From Lepiota brunneoincarnata (lineage: Eukaryota > Basidiomycota > Agaricomycetes > Agaricales > Agaricaceae), in the NCBI GenBank assembly GCA_023014365.1, contig JAEBUN010000001.1:2976001-3040000 (forward strand): a stretch of DNA of 64,000 nt. Reading direction: 5' to 3'. Positions 22,283-34,612 of the stretch are shown here, in pieces. The notes under the pieces were generated by a model. That model was not told the origin of the DNA, did not search any database, and saw only the letters and a program-made list of their open reading frames with translations. Every line of letters starts with the position of its first letter. Position 1 is the stretch's first letter. The translations under genes were made by a program, and so were the position numbers.

Positions 22283-22720
22283 CGGGCCAGTTGACTGGAC
22301 ATCTCTTAGTATGTCCAGTATCCGTAGATGATCCACGGGGGCACGTAGAATGAAATGCACAGGGTTCATATGGACATCCGCTGTGCTTGTGCTGCCCACT
22401 GCTGCTACTGTAGCACAGCCGCCTTATATTGAACAGGCCTAGAAATTGTGTAATTGTATAAAGAGAGAGGAATCCTATTGTGGGAAGTTTGGCACGCGCG
22501 CCAACCAACCAAAGCAATGTGATGGCAGCTCCGGGAAACCATTGATGATTGTAGTCAGCGCAGGACGCGACTGAGGTCAAAAGCGCGTTTCTCTCCCTCC
22601 CAGATTCGCCTCTCACAGGCCAACTCGCCCCTCCTTGTTTCCCTTTCTCTTCAATACACAATCACTTGGTCCACACTCTTGCCGATCCCACGACCCATCG
22701 CCCACCAACTCCTCAACACA
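22283..22720. other. Intergenic, promoter region of the septation kinase
   Basis: No gene supported. A long minus-strand frame over 22170-22661 has no motif and overlaps the end of the DUF6533-like gene, so I read it as chance. Confidence 0.45.
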
Positions 22721-25700
22721 ATGCACTCGCGGCCATCGTCCAGTTCAGGCTCCAAGGCGAATACTTCCAAGGCTCTCAATGACTATGTCAGTGTTAGGTC
22801 GATCATGGCCGATGTCATTCACTGAATAGATCAACCGTTGCAGCAACTCGGAGATTCACTCGGCAAGGGTGCATTTGGGCAAGTCTACCGCACGTATCCA
22901 TCGTATTACGCGCACAGGGAACTGGTCATAACCACGGAACACAGGTGCTTTGAATTGGGCTACGGGTGAGACTGTCGCTGTGAAGGAGATTCAACTGAGC
23001 AATATACCAAAGGCCGAGCTCGGCGAGATCATGGTGTGTTATCCCACATGCTCCTACTTTGGCTTATACAGATCGTGCTTGTCAGTCCGAGATTGACCTA
23101 CTAAAGAATCTCAATGTGAGGAATCCTCGTCGGGAATCACAAGTCATTTGGGCTGATATCTGGTCAGCACGAGAATATCGTCAAGTACAAGGGATTCGTT
23201 AAAACGCGGGAATACCTGTATATCATATTAGAGTGAGTGTTGTTGGTTTGACTGTGTGTTTAAGAGTGTTTATGCGTAATCAGATTCTGCGAGAATGGTT
23301 CCCTTCATAATATCGTCAAGAAGTTTGGAAAATTCCCCGAGAATCTCGTCGCAGTGTATATTTCACAAGTGCTGGAGGGCTTGGTCTATCTCCATGACCA
23401 GGGCGTCATCCACCGAGATATCAAGGGCGCGAACATCTTGACCAACAAAGATGGAACTGTCAAACTAGCAGACTTCGGTGTCGCAAGTAATGTGGCTGCT
23501 GGGGCTGCAAATGCTGCTGTCGTCGGAAGCCCATATTGGAGTATGTCATCGTCTCATTCTCGCGTTCTATAGTCTCACTGGGAATCACAGTGGCGCCGGA
23601 GGTTATCGAACAATCAGGAGCTACTACTGCCTCCGATATCTGGTGATCCTCATTTCCGCGAAGGTACTCCAGTTTTAGGCTCACGGTTGATACAGGAGTG
23701 TTGGATGTGTTGTCATTGAGCTTTTGGAAGGCCACCCACCTTATCACGATCTAGACCCCATGCCCGCTCTCTTTCGCATTGTCCAGGACGATTGTCCTCC
23801 TATTCCAGAGGGTGCCTCCCCTATTGTAAAAGATTTTCTCTACCACTGTTTCCAGAAGGACTGCAATTTGCGGATATCAGCGAAGAAACTTCTGAAACAC
23901 CCTTGGATGATATCAGCACGCAAGCAACTCGCAGAGGGCAAAAACAAAGCTGGAGATAATGCGGAACTTAAGGCGGGCCAAGGGGGAACAAAGAGGACCA
24001 GTAACTACAACTTTGATGAAGCTGTGTTGAAAGTACAGGAGTGGAATGAAGCTCTAAAATGTACGTCATCGATACGTACTCGGTGGTAACATTCATTGAC
24101 CAGGTGACCAGCACCTTCGAGACCATCAAAGCACCCTTCTCGGTATACTCGGCCTGCGTCGCCTCTACAAAGAGCCTCAGACGTCGCACTCTCATCTTCT
24201 CTGTTGGGACATTCTTCTGGACCATCTGTATGGAAGGCTGGACCTACCCCTAATGGAAAGGTACCGAATGTGAAGACAGGACTCGGCTTGGTGGAAAAGA
24301 TACAGCCGCTCTCCTTTGTGTTGCAGCCTCCTGAGGAACAGACCGACAACTGGGATGATGACTTTGAAGAGGGAATTTCGTTCACCAAATTACAAGGTGT
24401 GCTTTGATCCTTGTATTTTGTTCACAACTCAATTTCATGTGTGTCGTTTATGTTAGCTCTTGAACGTACACCTTCCGAGGAGGAAAAGGAAGATAAAGCC
24501 GAAGAGAATGCCCAAACAATCAGGCCCACAAGAAGTCCTGGTACCCGTCCTGCGCCATTAGCGGTTCCTCCTCCGGCAGATATCGCGCCCATCGTGGAAG
24601 ATTACTCCGACCTCGCAACCGGGGAGGATGAAGGGTGGCTGGAGGAAAAAGTCGCAGATTTCAAGGTTGGCCGTGAATTGGACTGCGAATCTAATCGTAC
24701 TAAGTAAACCTCTGTTACAGATGAAGAATTCTGTCCGAAAAGGCCTCTTCCACCCAGACGATATCAAAACTGTTGGTCTCTCGGCACCTCCTGCACCACT
24801 ATCAGCGCCTCTTCCAGGCTTATCGCGGAAATCTTCACGACCAGTACTGACTCCTTTGAACGGGAACACTCAACCCCGTTCGTCAAGCGGTGGTGGTTCG
24901 TTTGGTCGTGCTGATGCTCGCAAGGCCCAGAGTCAGGGTGACCTTGAAAAGTTTGACAAGTACGCTGAGGAAGATGATGAGGACTACGAGGATGTGTTTG
25001 GCAAGCCGAACGGGGCTAGTAAGTGTAATATTTTGGTGTGTATGCGCTTGTGCTGGAAGCTGATCCGCTTGTCGTAGATGTTGAGCCGTCCATGCAGAGC
25101 CTTCGCCTGAACACAAGATTATCGAATAAGTCTTGGGTAGGTGTCCTAAGAGTGATATGTCCAACGATAGCTGATGGGACTTGTGAAGCTAGGAGACGAG
25201 AATTCAGATGAAGAAGATCCGTTTGCTGAGGTAACATCAGCACGCTCTGGATGCGACCGCGTTAACTCATCGGGGGATTATAGATTGATGAGGGCTTCTC
25301 AGAGGATGATTTGGATTCCAATCTTCAGAGGGACAAGTATGCTCGATTGTGCAATACCGTCAACCAACTCATCGACGAGCTTTCCCCCTCGGCGCCGGAG
25401 TTCCAATTGCAGAATGCCTGCAATCAGCTAGTGGGTTCCAATTCTTTTCGGTTGTGCCTGGTGCGAGTAATTTTGGTAGATTGAGATCGTGGAGGAGAAC
25501 CCTGAGATGCAAGACCAACTCGTTTCTTCGCACGGAATGCTTGTTATTCTGGAGGTTTTGGAAGCCAAGCGACATCGAGATGTCACAATGAAGCTATTGC
25601 AGATCATTAACCTCGTAAGCGGTACGGACTAAATAACTGAACGACTCTTCTAAATCCATCTGTGTGCAGCTTGTAACTTCCGACATAGGATTCTTGGAGA

Positions 25701-27686
25701 GTTTCTGCCTCATCGGGTGCGTAGACTTTCAAATTTGGAGGCTAGCACGGATATTTATCAGCTTTTCCAGGGGGATTCCAGTAATGATGGGTTAGGTGGC
25801 TAGCTAGTCCGAAGGGCTCGACGCTTTCTGACCAAGTCTCCAGAATTTACCTCCAAGAAATACCCCTCTGATTGCCGTTTGGAAGCCTCGAACTTCATCA
25901 GGCTCCTTTGTCACACGTCGGTGCTGACACTGCAAATGTTTATCTCGTGAGTCACCCGTCCATTCATGTGCTGATATCTGCTTTATCGCCAATCTGATAA
26001 TCTTCTAGTTGTCGTGGGCTCAAAGTTCTCGTGGATCTCCTTGACGAAGACTACACTGAGCAAGAAGAGCTTGTCGTTCATGCGCTCAACGGCATCGGCA
26101 GCGTATTTGAGCTACAGAGCCCTACAACAAAGAATGATTTCTGCCGCATGTTCATTCGCGAGGGTTTATTGGACCCGCTCTCTCTTGCGCTGTTAAATGT
26201 GATGGCTAGCCGAGGGGAGTCCACCCTGGAGACAAAGATGAAGATCATCCAGACGTTGTTAGTGTTTTGCCAGGTATCTCAGTCGGATGTCCATGTTCGG
26301 AGCGCTCTGGGGACGAGGCAGGTCATCCGGCGTGAGTTGTCCCGATCCAGCATTCACAGCGACCGGGCCCCTGATTCCCACATTCAACAGGATTATTACG
26401 AGCATGCGAGCTGTTAGAGCCCGAGTGTCTCGTGCTGATGTTGAAAGCAGTGAAACACCTATCAATGAACGCCACCCTCCTGGAGGTGCTTCAGAATGCC
26501 AATGCCATCGAGATCCTGGTTCGCATACTCGAAGAGCAGTCTTTAGGGCCTCACAGCACAGAGATGTCCAACCATATTTTTCAGACATGCTATAACCTCT
26601 GCCGCTTAAACAAAACCCGTCAGGAGGAGGCTGCTCAAGCTGGTATCGTTCCTTGCCTGAGACGTGTCATTGAGACGAGCTCTCCGTTGAAGCAATTTGC
26701 TTTACCGATCCTTTGCGACCTTGCAAGTGCTGGAAAGAGCTGTCGGAACCTGCTGTGGCAGCATGATGGATTATCTTTATACCTCAAGCTGCTTGATGAT
26801 CCATATTTTCAAGTCAGCGCTCTGGAGTCTATTCTCTCATGGTGATCATCATCTCTTTATAATTTCTGGATTATGTGTTTAATTTGTCTACAGGCTGCAG
26901 GACGAAACAGCAAGGATTGAAGAGCAGTTGCTTAAGACCGACGCGATCGACGCCCTCGTTAGCTGCTTCGTCCATTCCAAAGCCAACTCGTTTGAGAACC
27001 TGCTTGACCCCTTCCTGAAACTCACGCGTATCTCCACTCCAATAACCATCGCCATCGTTAAATCCTCTGCTTTCTTCAAGCGCATTATCGATCGCCTAGG
27101 ACACAACGGGAAAGCAGTCGTCCGACTCAATCTCCTTAAGCTCTTGCGGAGTGTATGCGAGGTCCACCCGAATCGAGCCGTGCTTGTTGAACGATATGGA
27201 TTGTTGGATGTCGTAGAAAAGCTAAGCAACAGCGATGGTGCGGTGCTGGTCAGGGAGCTGGCGAGGGAGATTGTGCCGACGTTGCGACCGGTGCTGAAAC
27301 CTGCTGCACACAAATTGAGAACTCGAGCGGGAAGCGTGGACGGGGCGAAAGAATCATCGTCAAGAGAGAGTTCGCCGGGGCTGAGATTTCATGGAGGAAC
27401 GACGAAGCTCAAGGTTAGGGAGGACGGCGGAGAGAAGGAGAGGGAGAGACCGATGATTGCTCCGAGGAATATACGAAGAGCTGCGTCGGAAGCCAGTGCA
27501 GCACCGCTGGGGACCAAGAGTGCTAAACGTGTTGTGCAAACGCCCAGTGGGAATCTGATCGGAAGGGAGAGGAGGCTGGGGTCGGATAGGATGACGCCAC
27601 TGCAGTACAAGGCGAAACATCCTCAACAGAGATTGGATGGTGGCTTTGCATGGCCAGAGGGTGATTCTGGACTAGGGACGGAGTGA
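22721..27686 (+). CDS. SepH/Cdc7-type septation-initiation protein kinase with ARM-like repeats
   Basis: Large multi-exon gene. Exons read so far: 22721-22786, 22844-22889, 22945-23033, 23086-23115, 23168-23232, 23284-23540, 23591-23642, 23696-24060, 24112-24396, 24457-24665, 24721-25018, then several more to the stop at 27686. Kinase domain: [14 protein letters not shown], catalytic Lys in [33 protein letters not shown] motif MAPEVIE, ending KKLLKHPWM. The middle is acidic ([10 protein letters not shown]). The C-terminal half holds helical armadillo-like repeats ([45 protein letters not shown]) and a basic tail. This layout matches fission yeast Cdc7, Aspergillus SepH and plant MAP3K-epsilon. 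Such kinases act on spindle pole bodies in the septation initiation network. The second intron appears to use a GC donor (22890). Confidence 0.9.
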
Positions 27687-27989
27687 GTAATGTTATTGTA
27701 AGATATAATTGGGTGTTCGGATGTCATAAGAGACATTGGCCGTTCGTTTTCTCCCTTGTTTTCAGTCCCGTTGTATTGTGAATCAATCCACGAAGAGAAC
27801 TACACAATGTCACTTTTTAATTAACCAATTATACGAGCCCACGGGGTGGTGTGTGGCTTCCAGTGACCTACACTCCAGGACCCTTATGACCTGGTGTAAA
27901 CACAACTTTTAGTTTCAAGAGAGAAAAGTTCATAGTCACTGTGAACATATACAGGGGAGCTATCACACACTTTTGAAAATACACGACAT
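27687..27989. other. Intergenic, 3' region of septation kinase
   Basis: About 300 bp between convergent features; A/T-rich, no gene seen. Confidence 0.5.
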
Positions 27990-28917
27990 TTACACAAACT
28001 CGCCCATACCCAGTTGTTCTGCCAGACTTTCCTGCCCTGTCCCCTCCAGTCCCTGAAGGACACAGGAATAGACATTCAGACAGTCCCAACCTGAAAGACT
28101 TGCAAGCTTCTGTTCACGCAATGCTTTACCGTTCTCCTCAGTTGAGGTAATAAAAACCAAGCACCATCTGCGCGGTCGATGAAATTGCGCAGAGAGGTGT
28201 TTACGGATGGAGTCCAACCCTAAGGGATTTATATCGTGTTTTTTTGGCGATAGCGGCCTGAATAAGGATGATGTTAGAGTCCGTGCATATAATCCCATCA
28301 ATGCTTCGAGACATAGATGTCGTTGGCGGCGAACAGAACGGCAACGCGCTTTTGGGTATATCACCAGGACGGGACACGCCAGCGAGGGCAACTTCCTCGT
28401 TGCATGTGGGAATGGTGAGTGGTGCTTGAGTACCACGAGCAGCAATGCATGGGAATAGTGTAGAGTTGGATGAACCCAATCGGATATGAACAAATTTTTC
28501 GAACATCCAGCCCGCGGGCCCCTTGGTCCATGAGTGGCTAGACATGTGGAAGAAGAACTCGGATTGTCTGGCAGCGTCAGATTTGGCGACAGCAAGAGCA
28601 AGAATGTTTCTGAGGTGGTCGGTTGGGATGTCTGCTCTGGGTACAGTCCTACCCTCTGATCCAGGCCGCACAGCAAAGAGGGTATGAGAGACGTCTGCTG
28701 GACTGTCGTCGACAATCCACCCTATCGCTTGCTCAGGATGAGTAGCAAATTCCTTTGCCGCACGCGAGAACTTTAGATTGATCCCCTGGACCGATAATAC
28801 ACCTTGGATTAATCCGATAGATGTGTGCAAAGGACCCCAGGTGTCATAATGCGACAGGAGTTGGTCAACGTCAAGCTCGAGTAGATCGCTAACTAGATGT
28901 TGTCGAGCACTGTACTA
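27990..28917 (-). pseudogene. Frameshifted, 5'-truncated gene fragment of unknown family
   Basis: Two minus-strand frames join into one protein if one base is removed from a run of seven T (28239-28245): upstream part with LLSHYDTWGPLHTS, GPAGWMFEKFVHIRL, LTIPTCNEEVALAG and SIDGIICTDSNIILIQA, downstream part with IRKHLSAQFHRPRRW and LVFITSTEENGKAL to the stop at 27990. The frame is closed at its 5' end by TAG near 28917 with no convincing Met, so it is probably the C-terminal portion of a longer gene. The IDGII ... ILIQA spacing recalls PD-(D/E)XK nuclease-like C termini that I associate with basidiomycete Crinkler-type proteins, but this is from memory and weak. The indel could be a true mutation or an assembly error. 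Confidence 0.4.
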
Positions 28918-29204
28918 TCTCCAGGGAAAGTATACTACTGTTACAAATAGAACTAAATATGTTTTATATATGTTTTTCGTTAGATAAGAGAAGAAAGGCA
29001 AATCACGGGAACGAGGTGATTAATAAGGGAGATAGGTTACATGCTAGGTAAGAGAGGCTTTGAATCGCTAAGCACTGGTACTCACATGCATTCTTCAAAA
29101 GACGTTTACGACTGGTGAACCGAGCCTGTCCAAACCTTACATAATCTCGCTTTTCGCGGTCCCTTGCAACCATGTACGGAATCTCCACCCAAACTTCTGA
29201 TCAT

Positions 29205-30945
29205 ATGCAACGTGAGCTCTCTCCTACATTCAACAATCTCACGACTACTCATGTACTCTTCCTTCTTAGCAAGACATTTACTTGGGCCCCAGTTCGCGGG
29301 CAGCAAGGCCACAAACGCCGCCCTTCAAGCAATCGATAATGACATCGACAAAATTCAAGCCAGTATCCAGGAATTAAGGAGGGAGCGCAATGACTTGGTT
29401 TCAATCTCTGTTCTTCCACCAGAAGCCTTGGCCGAGATCTTCATCTTCACGCGGGACATGTGCCAATATGATCATTCTTACCGCGGACAGACACAATGGA
29501 TTCGTATGGGGCACATTTGCCACCGCTGGAGGGAGATCGCCCTTGGATGCCCGACCTTGTGGTCCTCCCCTATATTCACAACGCCAGAACTGTGCCAAGA
29601 GATGTTACGGCGGTCGAAGATGGCACCGCTCAAAATCATGTATATTGACACGAAACCGGCAATGGATCAGGTTGAAAGCGCCCTGACTCAAATATTTCGC
29701 ATCCAACACCTTGAGCTGACCCTCTCAGGCCGTTTCAGCAGACTTGAGGGCTTGCTCTCTACATTTTCCCATCCAGCTCCTCTCCTCGAAACAATATGCT
29801 TGGAGTTTCACGGCGGCCCGCCCACTTTACCGGACGACGTCTTCAAAGAGGCGCCTCGCCTACGAAGCATTGTATTCAGTGGCCTCATTCTCAGCTGGGA
29901 TTCCCCCGCGTTCAGGCATAGCTCTTTGACTGTCCTCCGACTTCGTCACGTCAATGAAACTAAAGGGGGGTTCTCCACTACATTCTCTCAGATAATAGAC
30001 GCATTAGCAAACACTCCCAACCTCCGCATTCTCGAACTAATGGATTCCCTTCCTCCACATACCACGAGTAGCAACGACGACCGAATAATACCGCTCGAGT
30101 CCCTCGAACAGCTCATCATAAAGTCGAAACTCTTGGATTGCACAGCATTTCTGCGGCACATCCGATACCCTCCCTGCACCATAACGAATATTCATTGCCT
30201 TGCAAATCGGACCGAGCGGGATGAGTGCTCCACCATCCTATTTATGCTCGGTCAAGCTCTACGACGCTGTCCCCCTGGTGATGTGCTTGCAGTTCAGAAT
30301 CCATGCATCACTCTCCTAGATATTGACCTCCGGTCGTTAGGCTCAGTGAGAGTCGCTTTACATGATAACTCAAAGGATCCTGCTTCTCGAGTGTGTCCCG
30401 TTTCCAGTATCTTTGAAGGGGCTCTCGACATTGGTTCGGCCCGTGAGGATATCTTTAGGGATATTTGTGCATTCTTCGATCCATCGCAACTCAAGACCGT
30501 CAATTTGAGTTTTTGGAATTTTACCAACGCACTCGTCATTCGGGAATGTCTTGGGGAGCTACCAAACCTGGCGTCCATTCAAATTAGGGAAGATTTCCTT
30601 CCGGTATGTCACGCTCTCAGGGAACCGATGGAGGACCGAACCACCCCCTCTAATGTCGAGCGGCAAGTAGGAAATTTTCAGGACGCACCCCACGAACACG
30701 GCCCATCCCCTTCTCGCCCCGTCACCATATTCCCAGCACTAGAGTCACTGATCATCTCAGGGTGGGATTTCAATTCAGAAGATTTCGACCTCCTTATTGA
30801 AACGGTGATGCACCGCTGTGATATCGGTGTTCCCATTGAACATCTGATACTCAACCGCTGTGCTGATCTGCGGGATTTAGATACAAAGCGCTTAGCAGAG
30901 ATTGTGACGGACGTGAGGGTTGATGGGGAACAAATTAACATTTAG
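29205..30945 (+). CDS. F-box protein, paralogue 1
   Basis: Exon 1 is only ATGCAAC (29205-29211), followed by a 58-nt intron (29212-29269) and exon 2 to TAG; 560 aa. The same tiny first exon and intron length recur in three paralogues, which supports this start. Residues about 20-50 form a helical segment (AIDNDIDKIQASIQELR), followed by an F-box-like motif (LPPEALAEIFIF, HICHRWREIALGCPTLWS) that would bind Skp1 in an SCF ubiquitin ligase. The rest is a degenerate leucine-rich-repeat-like region (LRILELMDSLPP, LEQLIIKSKLLDC, ALESLIISGWDF) that would bind substrate. Compared with paralogue 3 it stops early: the acidic tail survives downstream but out of frame (to 31010). Confidence 0.82.
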
Positions 30946-31175
30946 GTACGGACCAAGGCAGAGGTTCTGGGGATGAAGACTTGGAAGACAGTGGTTCTGA
31001 AGAAATCTAGCTTAACCAAACATGTGACTTGTTGAATATGATTTAGTTTCCGCTCCCAACGAATAATTAATATAATCGACTCTGCATCTAGGTTCGATGT
31101 ATATGCAAGCAAATGTCTCTGTGACCGTTAGCCGACGGGAGAACAATAGAAAAAAACAAGAGACTCACCATAGCA

Positions 31176-32084
31176 CTATCGGCGAATGAAGGGTATCTGG
31201 AAACCGGATACAAGGGCCCGAGCACGATTCTCAGCACCAACACCGGTGGCATTCGTCACAAAGTGAATGTGCATGCCGTACATTCTAGGGTAGGCATCTT
31301 GATTCACCTCGATCTGAGGGAAGAAACCCATAGCTTGCGGTGGCAGACCAAAGGAAACGACACCAGAAACAGCACTGGGCGTATTAACACTCGAGGATTG
31401 TGGCGGTAGAACTACGCCATTGAACTCGCGTAGACGAGGCAGGACAAATTCGGCGAGGGTGCCGATGAAGTCATACATGCTCTGGCCCTTGAGCTCAACC
31501 TTGACACCAATGGGGACACCAGGGCGTATCCACCCCCCGACAGACTTCCTCCCTCGCACAATCTGGACACCCTCTACTGCGTGTCGCCCTCCGGCCTTGT
31601 GGTTTTCACCCGTCAAAGCCCGCATGGCCATGATGGCGCCCAATAAATTGCTCTTGCTCTGCAGTGCTTCCTTGACCATCGTATGCAATACCACCTTTTC
31701 CAGCTTGATCACATTACTTGGCGACGACGGTGGAGGCGGCTTTTTGCCCAGTTGGGAACCACCGACAGGCGGGTTACGCCGATTCTTAGTATATGGGTCA
31801 TCCGGGTCAAATGTGAGGCGAATTTGGCGAGGAGGGGGGCGAGGTAAGTGTTCATGTTTGTAAGTCATATACATGAGGTCATCTTGGAGGGTGGTGTAGT
31901 AGTGGTCTTCAAGGCGACATGGTGCGAATTCGCGAGTGATGATGTTAACAGGTGGATGGGGAAGCCCAGTGCGTCTGTCCTTGCGCAGGTGACCTGGAAC
32001 GCGCGGTGTGCGGGAGAAGCGAAAAGGAAGGGAAGTGGCTTTGCTTGCCGCTGAGGACATTGTTGAGAGGGCGGACTGGATCAT
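31176..32084 (-). CDS. Mitochondrial ribosomal protein uL5m (MRPL7-like)
   Basis: Single exon, 302 aa, stop at 31176. The N terminus is rich in Ser, Arg and Ala with few acids, as in a mitochondrial targeting sequence. The body shows the L5 family order: VIKLEKVVLHTMVKEALQSK, LLGAIMAMRALTGE, GWIRPGVPIGVKVELKGQ, MYDFIGTLAEFVLPRLREF, and VSFGLPPQAMGFFPQIE, with a fungal insert of Pro-rich sequence ahead of it. uL5 contacts 5S rRNA in bacteria; in fungal mitoribosomes it sits in the central protuberance. It lies inside the F-box duplication zone but is single-copy here. Confidence 0.9.
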   Translation of the reverse strand: MIQSALSTMSSAASKATSLPFRFSRTPRVPGHLRKDRRTGLPHPPVNIITREFAPCRLEDHYYTTLQDDLMYMTYKHEHLPRPPPRQIRLTFDPDDPYTKNRRNPPVGGSQLGKKPPPPSSPSNVIKLEKVVLHTMVKEALQSKSNLLGAIMAMRALTGENHKAGGRHAVEGVQIVRGRKSVGGWIRPGVPIGVKVELKGQSMYDFIGTLAEFVLPRLREFNGVVLPPQSSSVNTPSAVSGVVSFGLPPQAMGFFPQIEVNQDAYPRMYGMHIHFVTNATGVGAENRARALVSGFQIPFIRR

Positions 32085-32629
32085 TGTGGCAGGAAAAGTT
32101 TTGGTGGTTGTTTGGTTTCAAAGTGCATGACAAATAACGCGTCCGCGTTCATCGTGAAAGCTGCCGAAATACCTGGAGAAATCAGATTGATGCCTTCACT
32201 GGAGTATTCATGCCCCTAGAAATAGAATCGACGCACTGCTCTAGATGATTTACCTTTGAACTGAATAAGTTGACAACATTGCGCCTTGGGTGCTTGGACT
32301 TATAAGTTGAAATTGTCCGGCGCTCTCGGTAGCATCAGCGGTGTAGCCCCACCTTAATTCTTTTGGACGAAAGGCCGCTAAAAGTTTGTCTCAAGATACG
32401 TACTCATAGACCTCATTCTCAAGTTGGATCCATTAATGATCTCAAACTTGCTCTAACGAACATTAGACTTGCCGCAATATGGAACATCCCGCCTTCTCTG
32501 AGGTTTTGACACACCCCTGGACGGTCAGGTACGGAGTCAAGAGTTTTATCGTAGATTATCCCTCATCACATACGCCTTGCCCCACAATCCGCGTACGAAA
32601 ATCTGTGCAATCATGACAATCATATCTAA
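32085..32629. other. Intergenic, no gene recognised
   Basis: Upstream region of the uL5m gene followed by sequence without recognisable coding potential. Confidence 0.45.
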
Positions 32630-34400
32630 ATGACTATTTTGAGTCGGACCAGTAGTGCCTCCCCCTTACAATCTCCTACTATCTGCATTGTTAGCAGTGG
32701 GGTTAGCGCCATTACACTCCCCAACCGATCTGTAACAAGAACCTCAGCTTCATGAGTTGCAGGAAACAGATTCACAAAATCAACGCACATATATACCCCG
32801 GCGGTATCTTGATGCAATGCACTTAACTTCATCAACAGTGGCAGGTGTCAATAGCACTCTCAACCTCCCGAAGAGCCAATGCCTTGCCCTCATAATAAGA
32901 AGCCGCCTGCCCACATCCCCCGCAATGACAGTCCTACCACCAAGGCCGAGCGGAGAACAAGCCCCAAGGTTCTCGGTGCGCTCAACCCCTGAAGAAGCTC
33001 AGACTCTCCTACAGATAAATCACGTCGAGGCAGGCACGGCCAAGCAAAATGAACCGAAACATGCTGAAACAAACTGAAACACAACAAAACAAGGGGCAAG
33101 TGTGATTGGCGAAATGATCACAGATTCACAGGGCTTTGAAACCCAGGGAGACACGTCGTTTGAGAGGGAATCAGATGGTTAGATTGAGAGAAGGTTTCTG
33201 GGGCTTGTATTCCCTCAAGAACTCATCTCCAAGATCTGTACTTTTTATACACAATAACTACACCAAAACAGAGAGAAAAATAAGAGATCTTTAAAGCTGA
33301 GCCATATCTGGTAGATGGGGAAGGTGAAACAGGGGAGAACGTGAAGTTTTCACGAATATGTTAACAGAAGATTAGGAAAGGGAAAAGGAAAGGATAAAAG
33401 GGATGGTGTGCGAGGTACAGAAAAACCTATAAACAGAGAGAAAACTTATTCTATGATCGCGCTCAGGAGACGAAATGGAAAATGAATGAAAATTACATCT
33501 CTTCTTGAACATATGGGGCTGTCGACAGAACGGAGAAGTTGTCGAATGATAATGTTCCCTTTGACACAGGCACTCCGAGATCCTTAATCCGAGAGTTCGT
33601 TCCGAGTTCATCAGGGGTCCGTCTTCCAAGTTCTACAAGAAGTGGCATGGGGCAGCCATTACATGTGTAGCCACATGCCCACCTCTACACCCCAGCCACG
33701 GGAGTCTTAATGTCCATATGAGCCCACTCCTTGAACGCAAAGTGCACAAGGCCACGAGGCCGAAAGTGTTCTCCGAGGCAAGATAGATATTCCAGGAATG
33801 CGAAGCCGATAAGGGAATATTTGAGGTTGTACTGGGACAAAATGTAGGAAGGGTGGGGGAGTTGAGGAAGGAAAACGGGGCTACAATTCCGGTTTCCAAA
33901 GATGTTCTGTATGATCATCTTTGTGAAATAGTCGAATGAGTGCCAGCAGATACCCTCGGCAGTAACGGTAATGTCGGCAGTAGGGATATGGTCGCAGCGG
34001 CCAGACTTTAGAGTAGATCATATGCGGTCCTGAAGTGAGCGGGGCAGCTGAGAGGGATGGGGCTAAAGGAGACGGAGACAGAAACGTGCTTCTTGGTAGG
34101 CTTAAGACGCTTGCTGTGGCCGACGCCACCGGCATAGACAAAGGCGATATGATCGTAGCGTAATTGGTCTTGAATGAGGACAATCATTAAGAGGATGTTA
34201 GCCTTGGGACCGGGATGGACCGACGAGTAGTCGACCTTGAACGGTGGGCTCGAGTCGATAGACGACACTGTTGTATGGAAACCATCAAATTTTATTTCCC
34301 CAAGCTGCTCCTGTCGCACCCTCAAGAAGACACCACCGCACTCCCTCCAGGAGGATTGGGGGCCGCTGCAAAGGTCCAAAGAGGTCATTAGGGGCAATGT
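32630..34400 (-). repeat. Duplicated segment A, copy 1 (decayed coding-like)
   Basis: Two stretches, 32645-33020 and 33690-34360, are clearly similar to 38545-38900 and 38890-39535; copy 1 carries an extra block (about 33021-33689) between them. On the minus strand both copies keep the same protein-like words, for example LHQDT, YMCV and NLFPAT, plus EWAHM or PWAHM, but in broken frames. It may be the remains of a gene that I do not recognise. It precedes F-box pseudogene 2 as copy 2 precedes F-box paralogue 3. Confidence 0.6.
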
Positions 34401-34502
34401 TAGACGCAAGGGTGCGCGAGTGGCGGACATGGGTTCTCGAGGCCAAGTGCTGCATGCTGGGGCCTTGGCCCTTGAGTAAGCACTGGGCCTCACATGCATT
34501 CT

Positions 34503-34612
34503 TCAAATGCAGGCTTAAAGATATGCTCGTGGGTTTGGTTGTGGATGGGATCGCCCCGAAAAATGACCCTGGCAACCGAATCTTTTGAATGATTGAATTA
34601 TACAAGCACCTT
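34503..34612 (-). pseudogene. Short fragment of an F-box gene (paralogue 4 type)
   Basis: About 110 bp similar to 38101-38206 and to 42270-42365 inside F-box paralogue 4, same orientation. No open frame of useful length. Confidence 0.6.

Noticed and set aside
22170..22661. 163-codon minus-strand ORF upstream of the septation kinase
   Set aside because: Overlaps the DUF6533-like C terminus and the kinase promoter; no recognisable sequence.
24059..24253. Separate small ORF within the septation kinase gene
   Set aside because: Alternative frame over an exon; the exon reads on from the kinase after an intron ending at 24111.
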